NCBI GenBank assembly: GCA_945639195.1
Contig: CALZEE010000001.1
Location: forward strand, 310,001 to 374,000
Reading direction: 5' to 3'
Length of the DNA: 64,000 nt
From: an uncultured Ignatzschineria sp.
GTDB lineage: Bacteria; Pseudomonadota; Gammaproteobacteria; Cardiobacteriales; Wohlfahrtiimonadaceae
The translations under genes were made by a program, and so were the position numbers. The notes beneath the pieces are model-generated. The model saw only the letters and a list, made by a program, of their open reading frames with translations. It was not told the origin of the DNA and made no database searches. Each line of letters opens with the position of its first letter. Position 1 is the first letter of the stretch. Of the stretch, positions 8,121 to 16,460 are shown piece by piece.

Positions 8121-8978
8121 TTAAGACTTAAATCGGGTTTCACTTAATTCGAATTGGGGTCTTACCGCTTCTGGGTATTCTACATTATATAGATATAATC
8201 CTTGAGGGGGAGCAGTAATCCCGCCTTTTGTTCTGTCTAAGCTTTCCAGTACCATTTTAACGTACTCTGGTTTTTTGCGTTGCAGACCAACTTCAAGGAG
8301 AGTACCGACAATATTGCGCACCATATTATGTAAGAAAGCATTGGCTTTGAGCTCAATTTCAATCATTGAACCTTCTTTTTTGAAGCGAATATGATGAACA
8401 TTGCGCGTGGTTGTATGTGCTTGACAATCGCTAGAGCGAAAAGCCGAAAAATCATGTTCACCCAAAAGGTACTGGCTTGCGACTTCCATTGCATCGAGAT
8501 CAAGCGGATGGTAGCACCAATAGCTATAAAAACGATTCAGGGGGCTTTTATAGGGATGATTGAATATTTTGTAACGATATGTGCGGCTCAAGGCGCTAAA
8601 GCGCGCATGAAACTGATCATCAACAGGGGTAATCTCTTTTACGGCACAATCATCAGGAAGGTTGGAGTTAATGCCGAGCATCCAAGAGCGTTTTGAACGA
8701 ATCGCACTTGATTCAAAATGAACGATTTGATTTAACCCATGGACGCCTGCATCTGTTCTGCCTGCGCAGATTATTTTAATCTCTTCATGTGCGATAAAAC
8801 TCACTGCACGCTCTAGTTCTGCCTCAATAGAGCGTACGGGAGGATTCGTCTGTTTCTGCCAACCCTTAAATTTACGCCCATCATATTCTACTAAGAGTGC
8901 ATATTTTTGAAGCGGTTTATCGGTGGTTTGTGGCACTACTGCGTCACTATCGTTCTGAGGGGATTCAAAAGTCATCAT
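8121..8978 (-). CDS. truA: tRNA pseudouridine(38-40) synthase
   Basis: Isomerises uridines at positions 38-40 of the tRNA anticodon arm. The catalytic Asp is D76 in CAGRTDAGVHG. Other family blocks are YDGRKFKGWQKQ near residue 32, the RTYRYKIFN strand, and FLHNMVRNIVGTLLEVG near the C-terminus. It has 285 residues, with about 20 extra polar residues at the N-terminus compared with E. coli TruA. ATG codons at 8978 and 8975 are equally possible starts. It lies downstream of hexR in the same direction. Confidence 0.95.
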   Translation of the reverse strand: MMTFESPQNDSDAVVPQTTDKPLQKYALLVEYDGRKFKGWQKQTNPPVRSIEAELERAVSFIAHEEIKIICAGRTDAGVHGLNQIVHFESSAIRSKRSWMLGINSNLPDDCAVKEITPVDDQFHARFSALSRTYRYKIFNHPYKSPLNRFYSYWCYHPLDLDAMEVASQYLLGEHDFSAFRSSDCQAHTTTRNVHHIRFKKEGSMIEIELKANAFLHNMVRNIVGTLLEVGLQRKKPEYVKMVLESLDRTKGGITAPPQGLYLYNVEYPEAVRPQFELSETRFKS

Positions 8979-9042
8979 GATAAGGGTCTGTTAAATTTGT
9001 TTGCCGGGAATGAGATCCGGACGAGTGAAAGTGATCTGTGGA

Positions 9043-9879
9043 TTACTCTTTTGTACGTTTGGAGTCGATAATTTTTAAGGAATTTTCCATCGCAATTCTA
9101 AACTCAGGGCCTTTTTTTAGCGCAAGTGTCACAAGAAGAATATCGACAATGGCAAGATCTGCAAGACGAGAGATCATGGGCATATATTCAGAAGTATCTT
9201 CTTTTGTACCAGATTCTAAGATCGCGGTGGCATGAAAACTCAGTGGAGAATTTTTGGGTGCAAAGGCAATGACAGAAGCACCATTGGCGCGTGCAAGATC
9301 AGCAGAATCTATGACATCTTGGCTTTTTCCTGTGTGTGATACCGCAATTAATACATCTTTAGGCGTTAATAAACTCGCTGCCAAGCTGTGTACGTGGTGA
9401 TCTGTATAAGCAGAGACAGGAATTCCGACGCGAAGAAGTTTTTGCTGAATATCATTTGCAACAACCCCAGAGACGCCATGTCCAATGCACATGACTTGAT
9501 TTGCGTGTTCTAAAAGACCAATGGCTTGATCAAGATCTTCTTCTTTTAAGTATTGCTTCATATGGAGCAAAGCAGCGCTTGATTGATCGATTAACTTCGT
9601 GATGATGCTTGAGGTTGAATCATGCGGAGAGATGCTTCCATGTACAAAAGGAACACCAGAGCGCAGGCTCTTTGAGAGAAGTTGTTTGAAGGTATGAAAA
9701 CCTTCATAGTTAAGCGCATGACAAAAACGCATAATCGTTGGCTCAGAGACGCCGGCTTTTTCTGCCAGAGCGCTAATAGAGAGGTCTACTGCTTCATTGG
9801 GATGAGCTAAGACCCAATCTGCGACTTTAGCCTCTGATTTTCTAAGACTGTGATAGTTGTTTTGTATATGAGATAACAT
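9043..9879 (-). CDS. hexR: HexR/RpiR family transcriptional regulator
   Basis: A 278-residue regulator with an N-terminal winged helix (about residues 1-75: LRKSEAKVADWVLAHP, then LAEKAGVSEPTIMRFC) and a C-terminal sugar-isomerase (SIS) domain (about 120-260) that senses a sugar phosphate. HexR proteins repress central sugar catabolism genes in many gammaproteobacteria and respond to ketodeoxyphosphogluconate. The gene follows glk by 14 bp, and both lie in the engB-glk-hexR order, so local control of glucose use is likely. AGGAG precedes the start. No clear HexR operator was found. Confidence 0.88.
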   Translation of the reverse strand: MLSHIQNNYHSLRKSEAKVADWVLAHPNEAVDLSISALAEKAGVSEPTIMRFCHALNYEGFHTFKQLLSKSLRSGVPFVHGSISPHDSTSSIITKLIDQSSAALLHMKQYLKEEDLDQAIGLLEHANQVMCIGHGVSGVVANDIQQKLLRVGIPVSAYTDHHVHSLAASLLTPKDVLIAVSHTGKSQDVIDSADLARANGASVIAFAPKNSPLSFHATAILESGTKEDTSEYMPMISRLADLAIVDILLVTLALKKGPEFRIAMENSLKIIDSKRTKE

Positions 9880-9893
9880 AAGCTCCTCTCATG

Positions 9894-10877
9894 TTAAAGG
9901 TATCGGGGAAGGATCTGAAGCAATCCAACCAATGTTGCATAAGGATGTGTGATGAGATAAGTGGGGGTTGACTCTAATATCTCTCTTACTGCGGTTTTAT
10001 TGAGGAAGCACTCTCTAAATTTAGAGGCTTGTAAAAACTCACTAAAGCGAGGGGAGAATCCACCACCAATGTAGATTCCACCTGTTGCACCTGTTGCGAG
10101 CATGATATTACTCGCAACATTACCGAGCATCATGCAGTAACGATCAAGAATACGTATGGCGAAAGGATCTTTCGTTTCTAATGCTGCTGTTAGTAAGCCT
10201 TTAGGACTTTTCTCAAAATGAATATCTACTTGATCAATCGTAGCAATAATTTCAATGAGCCTTTGAATGCCATGCTTACAAGCAAGTAGATCTTCGACAA
10301 TAATCGGGCGACCTAGCATTTCAATCGCTAAGCGGACAATCTCCGTCTCTTCTTTATCTTGTGGAGAGTAGAGCGCATGCCCCCCTTCAGAAGGAATACT
10401 GATAGGTCCTTCCGGCGTCTCTAAACTCATTGCAGTACCAAATCCGGTGCCTGTACCAATCACGACTTTCGCTTGGAATGGGGGTGTGACAACACGATTT
10501 TCTTGATGTTGCCCGATCTCAATGGTCTCAGCTTGTGAAAGATGATCAAGAGAGAGAGAAAGCGCTTCAAAGTCATTTACGAAGGTGACTTTTGTATTGA
10601 GCGCTTGCGCTACTGCCTGTTGACTAAAATCCCAATGATTATTGGTTAAGATCAAACGATCGCCAATAATCGGTGCGGCAACAGCAATAAATAGATGATC
10701 GGGCTCTGACTCATTAATATCCGCTAAATAGGCAGAAACAACCTCTTTAGGCGACTCAAAGTTAGCGGAAGGATAGGTTTTAACATGACGAATCGCTTGG
10801 TATTCATCAATAAATGCGAGGCGTGAAAAAGTCGCCCCCATATCCGCAACAATGATTAAAGGCGTTTTACTCTTCAT
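9894..10877 (-). CDS. glk: Glucokinase
   Basis: Phosphorylates glucose with ATP to glucose-6-phosphate in the cytosol. It has 327 residues, as in the Glk (proteobacterial hexokinase-fold) family. It shows the phosphate-1 loop ADMGATFSRLAF (residues 11-22), the catalytic base Asp102 in FVNDFEAL, the GTGTGFGTA phosphate-2 loop near residue 140 and the SEGGHALYSP substrate segment. Its start overlaps the end of engB by 11 bp, indicating translational coupling. hexR follows closely. Confidence 0.94.
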   Translation of the reverse strand: MKSKTPLIIVADMGATFSRLAFIDEYQAIRHVKTYPSANFESPKEVVSAYLADINESEPDHLFIAVAAPIIGDRLILTNNHWDFSQQAVAQALNTKVTFVNDFEALSLSLDHLSQAETIEIGQHQENRVVTPPFQAKVVIGTGTGFGTAMSLETPEGPISIPSEGGHALYSPQDKEETEIVRLAIEMLGRPIIVEDLLACKHGIQRLIEIIATIDQVDIHFEKSPKGLLTAALETKDPFAIRILDRYCMMLGNVASNIMLATGATGGIYIGGGFSPRFSEFLQASKFRECFLNKTAVREILESTPTYLITHPYATLVGLLQILPRYL

Positions 10878-11487
10878 GATGCTTTACCCACTCACCGAGG
10901 TAGTTAAGTGCGTCATTAAGGCCAATCTCGGGTTTTGTTGAAGAGAATAGTTGAACTGTAATGGGAATCGAGAACTCTTCTGCCAAGGCTTTTCTGACTT
11001 TATGGAGAGAGCTACTTGCTTCATTTTTGCTGAGCTTATCTGCTTTTGTAAGCAGAATATGCGTCGGGAGTTCTTGGGATTCACACCAATGCAGCATCTG
11101 TTTATCTAGATCTGTTAAAGGATGGCGTGAGTCCATGAGCATAATGAGCGCATCAAGCTGTTCTCGTGATTCAAAGTATCCTTGAAGAATCTTTTGCCAA
11201 TGTTCGCGCATAGGCAGTGGAACTTTAGCATATCCATAACCCGGAAGATCGACAAGATGAAGACCATCTTTGATTTCAAAGTAGTTGATAAGCTGAGTTC
11301 TTCCCGGTGTTTTACTGGTTTTTGCTAACTTTTTTTGGCCCGTAATGAGATTGAGTGCACTCGATTTTCCGGCGTTTGATCTTCCTGCGAAAGCAATTTC
11401 AGCTCGGCTCTCTTCTGGGAGTTGGCTTAAGCTATTCGCACTTATTTTAAAAGTGGTTTTTCGCAGTAAATTGCGGATATCTTGCAT
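10867..11487 (-). CDS. engB: Ribosome biogenesis GTPase YihA/YsxC (EngB)
   Basis: A 206-residue essential small GTPase that acts in late large-subunit ribosome assembly. The G1 motif is GRSNAGKSS (residues 35-43), G2 is around TPGRTQ, G3 is DLPGYGYA and G4 is LTKADK. An AGAGGT ribosome binding site is well placed. First gene of engB-glk-hexR. Confidence 0.95.
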   Translation of the reverse strand: MQDIRNLLRKTTFKISANSLSQLPEESRAEIAFAGRSNAGKSSALNLITGQKKLAKTSKTPGRTQLINYFEIKDGLHLVDLPGYGYAKVPLPMREHWQKILQGYFESREQLDALIMLMDSRHPLTDLDKQMLHWCESQELPTHILLTKADKLSKNEASSSLHKVRKALAEEFSIPITVQLFSSTKPEIGLNDALNYLGEWVKHHEE

Positions 11488-11612
11488 CGGTCAACCTCTC
11501 ATTATTCAATAATTATGTAACGGAGTATTTTACCTTTTATTCAGCTAAATTGCACCTGAGCAAGGAAAAGAAAGTTGACTAGAAATCTTTGGGAATTATT
11601 GATTTTATTGGC

Positions 11613-12428
11613 TTAGAAAGAAAAGCTCGTGAGTTCCCATTGCGGTTGGTCGATGCGAACAACGGAGAGTTCCCCCTCCCAAACGCATCCCGAATCAATA
11701 CAGAGGGTATTATTTTCACTATGAATCCCGAGGCTTGCCCAGTGACCATAGATGATCTTTGTAGCGTGATGTTGGGAACGATCAAACTTAAACCAAGGGC
11801 GCATGATCTTATCATCGTAATCATCTCGCTTATTATCAAAATCCATAGAGAGATCGAGATGAAGAAAACGCATGCGACAAAAATAGTTGATGATAGCACG
11901 TGTTTTATCAATGCCTTCAAGGGAGTCAGACCATGCGCTAGGCGTATTGCCAAACATCTCTTTCATCAAGCGTTGGTACTTCTCTTTACTTTCTGTCGTG
12001 AGCTTTTTATGAATTCTCTCACTGAGCTTTAGTGCTTGAGGAATCGTCCAAAAGGGCGGAATACCGGCATGGGCAATTGCAATATCCTCTTTTTCTAAAT
12101 ATCGCATTAATGGCTGTTTTTTTAGATAGTTGCGGATCTTTTTGGCATGCGGGCTCTGGAGCAGTTCATCATAAGTATCGCCTCGTCTAAGTTTAGTTTC
12201 TCCTGCGGCATAAACCAGATAAGAGAGATCATGATTACCTAGAACGGGGAAGATCGAGGACTCATGCGCCATAAGATACTCCATGACTGCAAGCGATTTC
12301 GGCCCTCGATTGATGAGATCTCCGACGAGATAGAGTTGGTCGTGTTGATGATTAAAGGCTATTTTTTCAAGCAGCGCGATAAATTCATCATAACAGCCAT
12401 GAATATCACTCATTACATAAGTCGCCAT
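11613..12428 (-). CDS. apaH: Symmetrical bis(5'-nucleosyl)-tetraphosphatase
   Basis: Hydrolyses diadenosine tetraphosphate to two ADP and also acts as an RNA decapping enzyme. It has 271 residues. Metal-binding phosphoesterase motifs are visible: DIHG (residues 8-11), GDLINRGPKS (about 36-45), LGNHD (near 62) and AHAG (near 114), followed by IIYGHWASLG. It stands alone here rather than beside apaG/ksgA as in enteric bacteria. A forward reading frame at 11589-12032 is its antisense shadow. Confidence 0.94.
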   Translation of the reverse strand: MATYVMSDIHGCYDEFIALLEKIAFNHQHDQLYLVGDLINRGPKSLAVMEYLMAHESSIFPVLGNHDLSYLVYAAGETKLRRGDTYDELLQSPHAKKIRNYLKKQPLMRYLEKEDIAIAHAGIPPFWTIPQALKLSERIHKKLTTESKEKYQRLMKEMFGNTPSAWSDSLEGIDKTRAIINYFCRMRFLHLDLSMDFDNKRDDYDDKIMRPWFKFDRSQHHATKIIYGHWASLGIHSENNTLCIDSGCVWEGELSVVRIDQPQWELTSFSF

Positions 12429-12463
12429 AGGGGATCTCTCAAATTAATATCTGTTGGGTCATT

Positions 12464-12495
12464 AATGCCGGTGAAATTAAGGTTCTTCCGGCATT
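12464..12495. repeat. Inverted pair of the (A/T)TGCCGG motif at a gene end
   Basis: AATGCCGG (12464-12471) and its complement CCGGCATT (12488-12495) form an 8-bp inverted repeat with a 16-nt loop. It spans the stop codon of the TPR gene (12477) and lies upstream of apaH. Pairs of uptake sequences arranged this way are typical at gene ends in Pasteurellaceae and Neisseriaceae. No T run follows, so terminator function is uncertain. Confidence 0.6.
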
Positions 12496-14783
12496 TGAGT
12501 TGTCTGTATATATTCCATGATGGAGACTAAGCTTTTGATCTCGGCTTTTGCTGCCCACGCATAGTTTGGTACTTGTTCTGGGTCGATCTCTTCAAATTTT
12601 GTGGCTAAGAGCTCATCAAGAATATGGGCTTCATCTTCACTCTCAAGGAGTGCTCTAACGACATAGAAATAAGGAACTGCACGTTCTGGCTCATTGGTAT
12701 AGATAAAGAAGTTAATGAGATCAAGCGCTGCCGGAAGAGAGTAGTAATGCGGCATAAAGCGATTTTTTGTAATGCTATAGTTAATATTCCCTAGTGCACT
12801 ATTGTAGTAGTGTAACGCTTCATCAAGATTCATCATTTGCAGATAAGTCCAGCCGAGCATCGATTGGGTACGCCCAAGATTATAGTAATCTGGTGGTGAA
12901 ACTGCTTCGTGTGCTTCAAGCTTAAAGAGCAGGACTTCTTCCGCTTTTTCGAGCTGGTTAAATTTGAGATAGAAAGCCGCATAGTTTTCTAAAGCAAGTA
13001 CCACACGGATATCTTCAGCAGAGAGATGCTGTAGGTCAAGGGCAAGGGCAGCTTTATAGTGGGCATCAGCACGGTCAAAGTCTTCTACAGTTTCATAATA
13101 GATGGCAAGATTACGTAATACTTCACTATATTTGGGGGTATAAGGATGAGCCTCATGAATTTTCTTTGCACGTGTTAATAATTCGTAAATCACGATTCTT
13201 TCAGACGCCATATCGAAGGTCAAAACAAGCTTAACGAGAATATCTGCAATCTCTAAATCAAAATCTTGGTATGACTCATAAATATCAAGCGCATTCGTAT
13301 ATTGGAAACGTGCTAAGTAGGGGTTTTCTTCTAGATCGGCAAGTTTTACTAAAGCTTTTGCATAGAAGGGAGAATTTTTATCATTTGCCCCTCGTTTAAT
13401 TGCCTGAACATAATATTGGCGGGCTTTAATAGGGTCATTTGTGAGTAGGTAGTAATCCCCTGTGGTCAGGAGCTGTTCAATCTGTTTTGAAATTGGTAAT
13501 TCATCGAAATTTAAGAAGGTTGATTCCTCTTCAATAATTTCAATAGGCCCTTGCGCATAGGGATAAGCCTGAGAATCGCTATCGATAGCATCATCTTGGT
13601 AAGGTTCAATGTCGCTGTCGGAATAGAGCTGATAATGCTGATCAAAATACTCTTCAGCAGCATCATCTTCGAGTAATGATGATTCTGAGATACTTAATGA
13701 CGCATTGATTTTCCCTGCCATTTTCATCATAGAAAGATCTTCACTATGGGTTTGATCTTTATACGGGCGTACAATCGGTTCTTCTACAATTTCAGTTTTA
13801 CGGTGCGGGAAGAGGGTAAAGAGCAGATAATTATTAATAAAATCTCCCGCCTCTTTTTCTATTTTTTGTGCAATTTCTGGGCTTAATCCCGCAATCTCTC
13901 TATGAGGATCTTGACCTAAGGGTTCATTGGGGATGGTAAGAGCGCCTTCTAAGCTTGAAACGATATTTGCCGCTTCTTGAGTGAGAAGAATACTCTGAGA
14001 TGCTTGAGTGGCAGAAAGCGTATCGTTAAAGGAGTGAATGCTTTGTCCCATTTCTGTCTGTGAATTGAGTGGGCGATGAGTCTCAAGTGTATTGCTGATA
14101 CTAGGATCGAGTGAGATATCGTTGTCGATTGCTAATGTTGCTTTTTTTACGGTCTCTTCATCCAATTGTTGATTGGTTTCTGAGACAAGTTCGATGATCG
14201 CTTCGGTTTCGATCTCGATCTCTTGTGATCCTTCAGATTGAGCTGTGAGGGTAATATCCGTTGCAATGATTTCTTGCGCGGGATTGATGTCTTCCGTATC
14301 TATTGTTGAATCAATGACGGTATCTGCGATTTTGAGCGCATCATCACCTTTGTCATTAGATTGAGATTCATGCTGGCCAATGAGCAATGTAATATCATCA
14401 TGCAGAGTCTCTGTAATCACTTCTGCAATTTCGGCGTTGGTCTTTTCAGAGATCTGTGTTGAAGCATCGGTTAATGGGACAGATGCTGACTCATCTTCTT
14501 GAAGATAAAGGAGATGTTTTATCGAGCCGAGGATCAGTGGAAGACCTTGAAAGGCTTCTTGTTGTTTTAATCGGGCTGCTTCTTCAGAGGATCGTTGAAT
14601 TTTTTTGTAAGAATCAAATACGCCGGAGAGTATAGGCGAATTTTTGTCTGCTTCCTCATTCGTTTGAATGGCTCTCGCGATAGAGGTCACAATTAATGCG
14701 ATAAGTACAAAGAGTACCACTAAGAGATAGTAGCGAAGAAGAAACGCAGGGCGTAAAAATCTTTGTGACAGATATCTATTCAT
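12477..14783 (-). CDS. Large acidic membrane-anchored TPR protein, function unknown
   Basis: A protein of about 768 residues that I do not recognise. It begins with a basic stretch and one transmembrane helix (LLVVLFVLIALIVTSIA, about residues 19-35). Then come some 400 residues very rich in Glu, Asp, Ser, Thr and Ile with low complexity. About 290 C-terminal residues carry tetratricopeptide-like helical repeats (for example GDYYLLTNDPIKARQYYVQA and YNLGRTQSMLGWTYLQM). A bitopic protein with an extended acidic stalk and a TPR protein-binding head is the most that can be inferred. The start at 14783 (ATG) is chosen over a TTG at 14894, which would put a second hydrophobic segment in front; neither has a strong ribosome binding site. 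Confidence 0.75.
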   Translation of the reverse strand: MNRYLSQRFLRPAFLLRYYLLVVLFVLIALIVTSIARAIQTNEEADKNSPILSGVFDSYKKIQRSSEEAARLKQQEAFQGLPLILGSIKHLLYLQEDESASVPLTDASTQISEKTNAEIAEVITETLHDDITLLIGQHESQSNDKGDDALKIADTVIDSTIDTEDINPAQEIIATDITLTAQSEGSQEIEIETEAIIELVSETNQQLDEETVKKATLAIDNDISLDPSISNTLETHRPLNSQTEMGQSIHSFNDTLSATQASQSILLTQEAANIVSSLEGALTIPNEPLGQDPHREIAGLSPEIAQKIEKEAGDFINNYLLFTLFPHRKTEIVEEPIVRPYKDQTHSEDLSMMKMAGKINASLSISESSLLEDDAAEEYFDQHYQLYSDSDIEPYQDDAIDSDSQAYPYAQGPIEIIEEESTFLNFDELPISKQIEQLLTTGDYYLLTNDPIKARQYYVQAIKRGANDKNSPFYAKALVKLADLEENPYLARFQYTNALDIYESYQDFDLEIADILVKLVLTFDMASERIVIYELLTRAKKIHEAHPYTPKYSEVLRNLAIYYETVEDFDRADAHYKAALALDLQHLSAEDIRVVLALENYAAFYLKFNQLEKAEEVLLFKLEAHEAVSPPDYYNLGRTQSMLGWTYLQMMNLDEALHYYNSALGNINYSITKNRFMPHYYSLPAALDLINFFIYTNEPERAVPYFYVVRALLESEDEAHILDELLATKFEEIDPEQVPNYAWAAKAEIKSLVSIMEYIQTTQMPEEP

Positions 14784-14966
14784 TGAAGTCTCAAGTTGAG
14801 TTTGAAAACCTAGAGGTACCCCAAAAGGATGTTTTGATTGGGTCAGTATACTATAGATTGTCAGTGCAATAAAACAGCAGAATATCCCTAGCAATGACTT
14901 AATGTTAAATTCAATAAGAATAGGTTAAAAATTCATTTATTAATAGATATATCAGGGGATCAGGAA

Positions 14967-16148
14967 TTAGGACAATAGTTTCGGTTTTTCAATGAGTGTT
15001 GCGAGAATTTCTGCGATGGGCTGTGGCTTTGGTAAAGCGAGCGCCGTTTCAAGATTGACTAATTGATAACGCATTTTGTTGTGAGGATCTTGAGTCTCTA
15101 TGAGTGTGTCGATTGCATGGTGAGAAAGATCAATCCTAAAGATAGAGGCATCGAGCGTGTAATGTGTAAATTGATGACGAATAGCGCCGAGCGCTTGGCG
15201 CTCTGAGAAAGCCGCTAAAGATTTGTCTTTTAATAAGGGGCTCGAGATGCTTTTACTATTGCGACCTTTTAATAGCAACTCCGGCAATGAATAGAGATTT
15301 CCCCAGATGCCTTTTTCGGGGCGTTTTTCTAAAAGAATATCGCCAGTTTCTGTGGTAAAGATCATCAGTGCGACTGATTCAGTCGGGTTTGTTTTTTTCG
15401 GTGCTTTGGCGGGGATTTCTGCCACTTTCTCTGCTTGAAAAGCGGTGCAATGAGACTGGAAGAAGCAACGCTCGCATTCTGGCTTGAGCTTACAGAGTGT
15501 TGCACCAAAATCCATAATCGCTTGGGTATAATCAGCAGGATTTTGATGGCATAAAAAGAGATCGCTAAAGGGTTTTAAGCGCTTGTCGAGCTCTTTTCGG
15601 GGCGCTGTCATGCCGGTGATTCTGGATAATACGCGTCTTACATTACCATCTAAAATTGCAAATGGAAGGTTAAATCCTTGTGCAAGAATCGCATTTGCTG
15701 TGGTGTCGCCAATCCCTTTTAAACTCCGGATGGATTCAAAGTCAGGAGGAATTACGCCATTAAATTCCGCGACTAATTGTTTGGCTGCTGTGTGAAGATT
15801 GCGCGCGCGGGAATAGTAACCGAGACCTTGCCAAAGTCTTAATACCGACTCTTCTGATGCTTCTGCGAGCGCTTCTGGCGTTCCGAGTTCTTGCATAAAG
15901 CGTTCAAAGTAGGGCAGTACAGTCACAACTTGTGTCTGTTGCAGCATAATCTCTGAAATCCAGATGCGGTAGAGATTAATCTTTTCACTAAACTGGGCTT
16001 GAGGTTTCCAAGGTAAGTCATGACGACCTTCGCGCTCAAACCACTCCAAAAGATGCGCTTGAAAGAAGCGTACTTGGGGTTCTGAAACAGGCTTTAGAAG
16101 AGTTTCATCTTGTGGTATTACGGTGTTTGAATCAATTTTCGGGGTCAT
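14967..16148 (-). CDS. mutY: Adenine DNA glycosylase
   Basis: Removes adenine mispaired with 8-oxoguanine or guanine. It is about 393 residues from the ATG at 16148; an upstream in-frame ATG at 16187 is possible, and neither start has a clear ribosome binding site. The catalytic Glu lies in SEIMLQQTQV (about residue 66), the helix-hairpin-helix is LKGIGDTTA, the active-site Asp is in ILDGNVRRV, and a C-terminal NUDIX-like domain recognises 8-oxoguanine (GDILLEKRPEKGIWGNLYSLPE). The 4Fe-4S cysteine loop reads C-x5-C-x2-C-x5-C, one residue shorter in its first interval than the usual C-x6-C. The yggX and mltC neighbours seen in enterics are absent. Confidence 0.94.
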   Translation of the reverse strand: MTPKIDSNTVIPQDETLLKPVSEPQVRFFQAHLLEWFEREGRHDLPWKPQAQFSEKINLYRIWISEIMLQQTQVVTVLPYFERFMQELGTPEALAEASEESVLRLWQGLGYYSRARNLHTAAKQLVAEFNGVIPPDFESIRSLKGIGDTTANAILAQGFNLPFAILDGNVRRVLSRITGMTAPRKELDKRLKPFSDLFLCHQNPADYTQAIMDFGATLCKLKPECERCFFQSHCTAFQAEKVAEIPAKAPKKTNPTESVALMIFTTETGDILLEKRPEKGIWGNLYSLPELLLKGRNSKSISSPLLKDKSLAAFSERQALGAIRHQFTHYTLDASIFRIDLSHHAIDTLIETQDPHNKMRYQLVNLETALALPKPQPIAEILATLIEKPKLLS

Positions 16149-16363
16149 GATTTTACTTTGTACAGATAAAAGGAGAGTAAGGAGCATAGCATTTTTATGA
16201 TGCGGATGCTTCTTCTGCGATAGGGATTTCTAGAGAGCATTAACATCAGAAATAGGCTTAAAAGAGGGCTTTTTATCACGCTTAATCTTATGACTGAATA
16301 AGTAGATTAATTCAATGGGTTATGGTGGTTCGTGGAGGTTGGGACTTTGGGTGATGAACGATA

Positions 16364-16391
16364 ATAAAAAAAGCCCTCGATTGAGGGCTTT
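16364..16391 (-). terminator. Terminator after uraA
   Basis: The stem AAGCCCTC/GAGGGCTT with a 4-nt loop is followed on the reverse strand by a run of seven T. It lies about 70 bp beyond the uraA stop codon. Confidence 0.85.
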
Positions 16392-16460
16392 GATTCAAGT
16401 TTATGTGACCAGATTTTGAAGTGCTATTTCATTGTTGATCGATATCTTGCAATCAAATCT

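Noticed and set aside
11589-12032. Long forward reading frame opposite apaH
   Set aside because: It is the antisense shadow of apaH, which has clear catalytic motifs; no ribosome binding site and no familiar protein sequence.
14784-14894. Longer N-terminus of the TPR protein from a TTG codon
   Set aside because: It would require a weak start with no ribosome binding site and would add a second hydrophobic segment before the basic N-terminus that naturally precedes the membrane helix.
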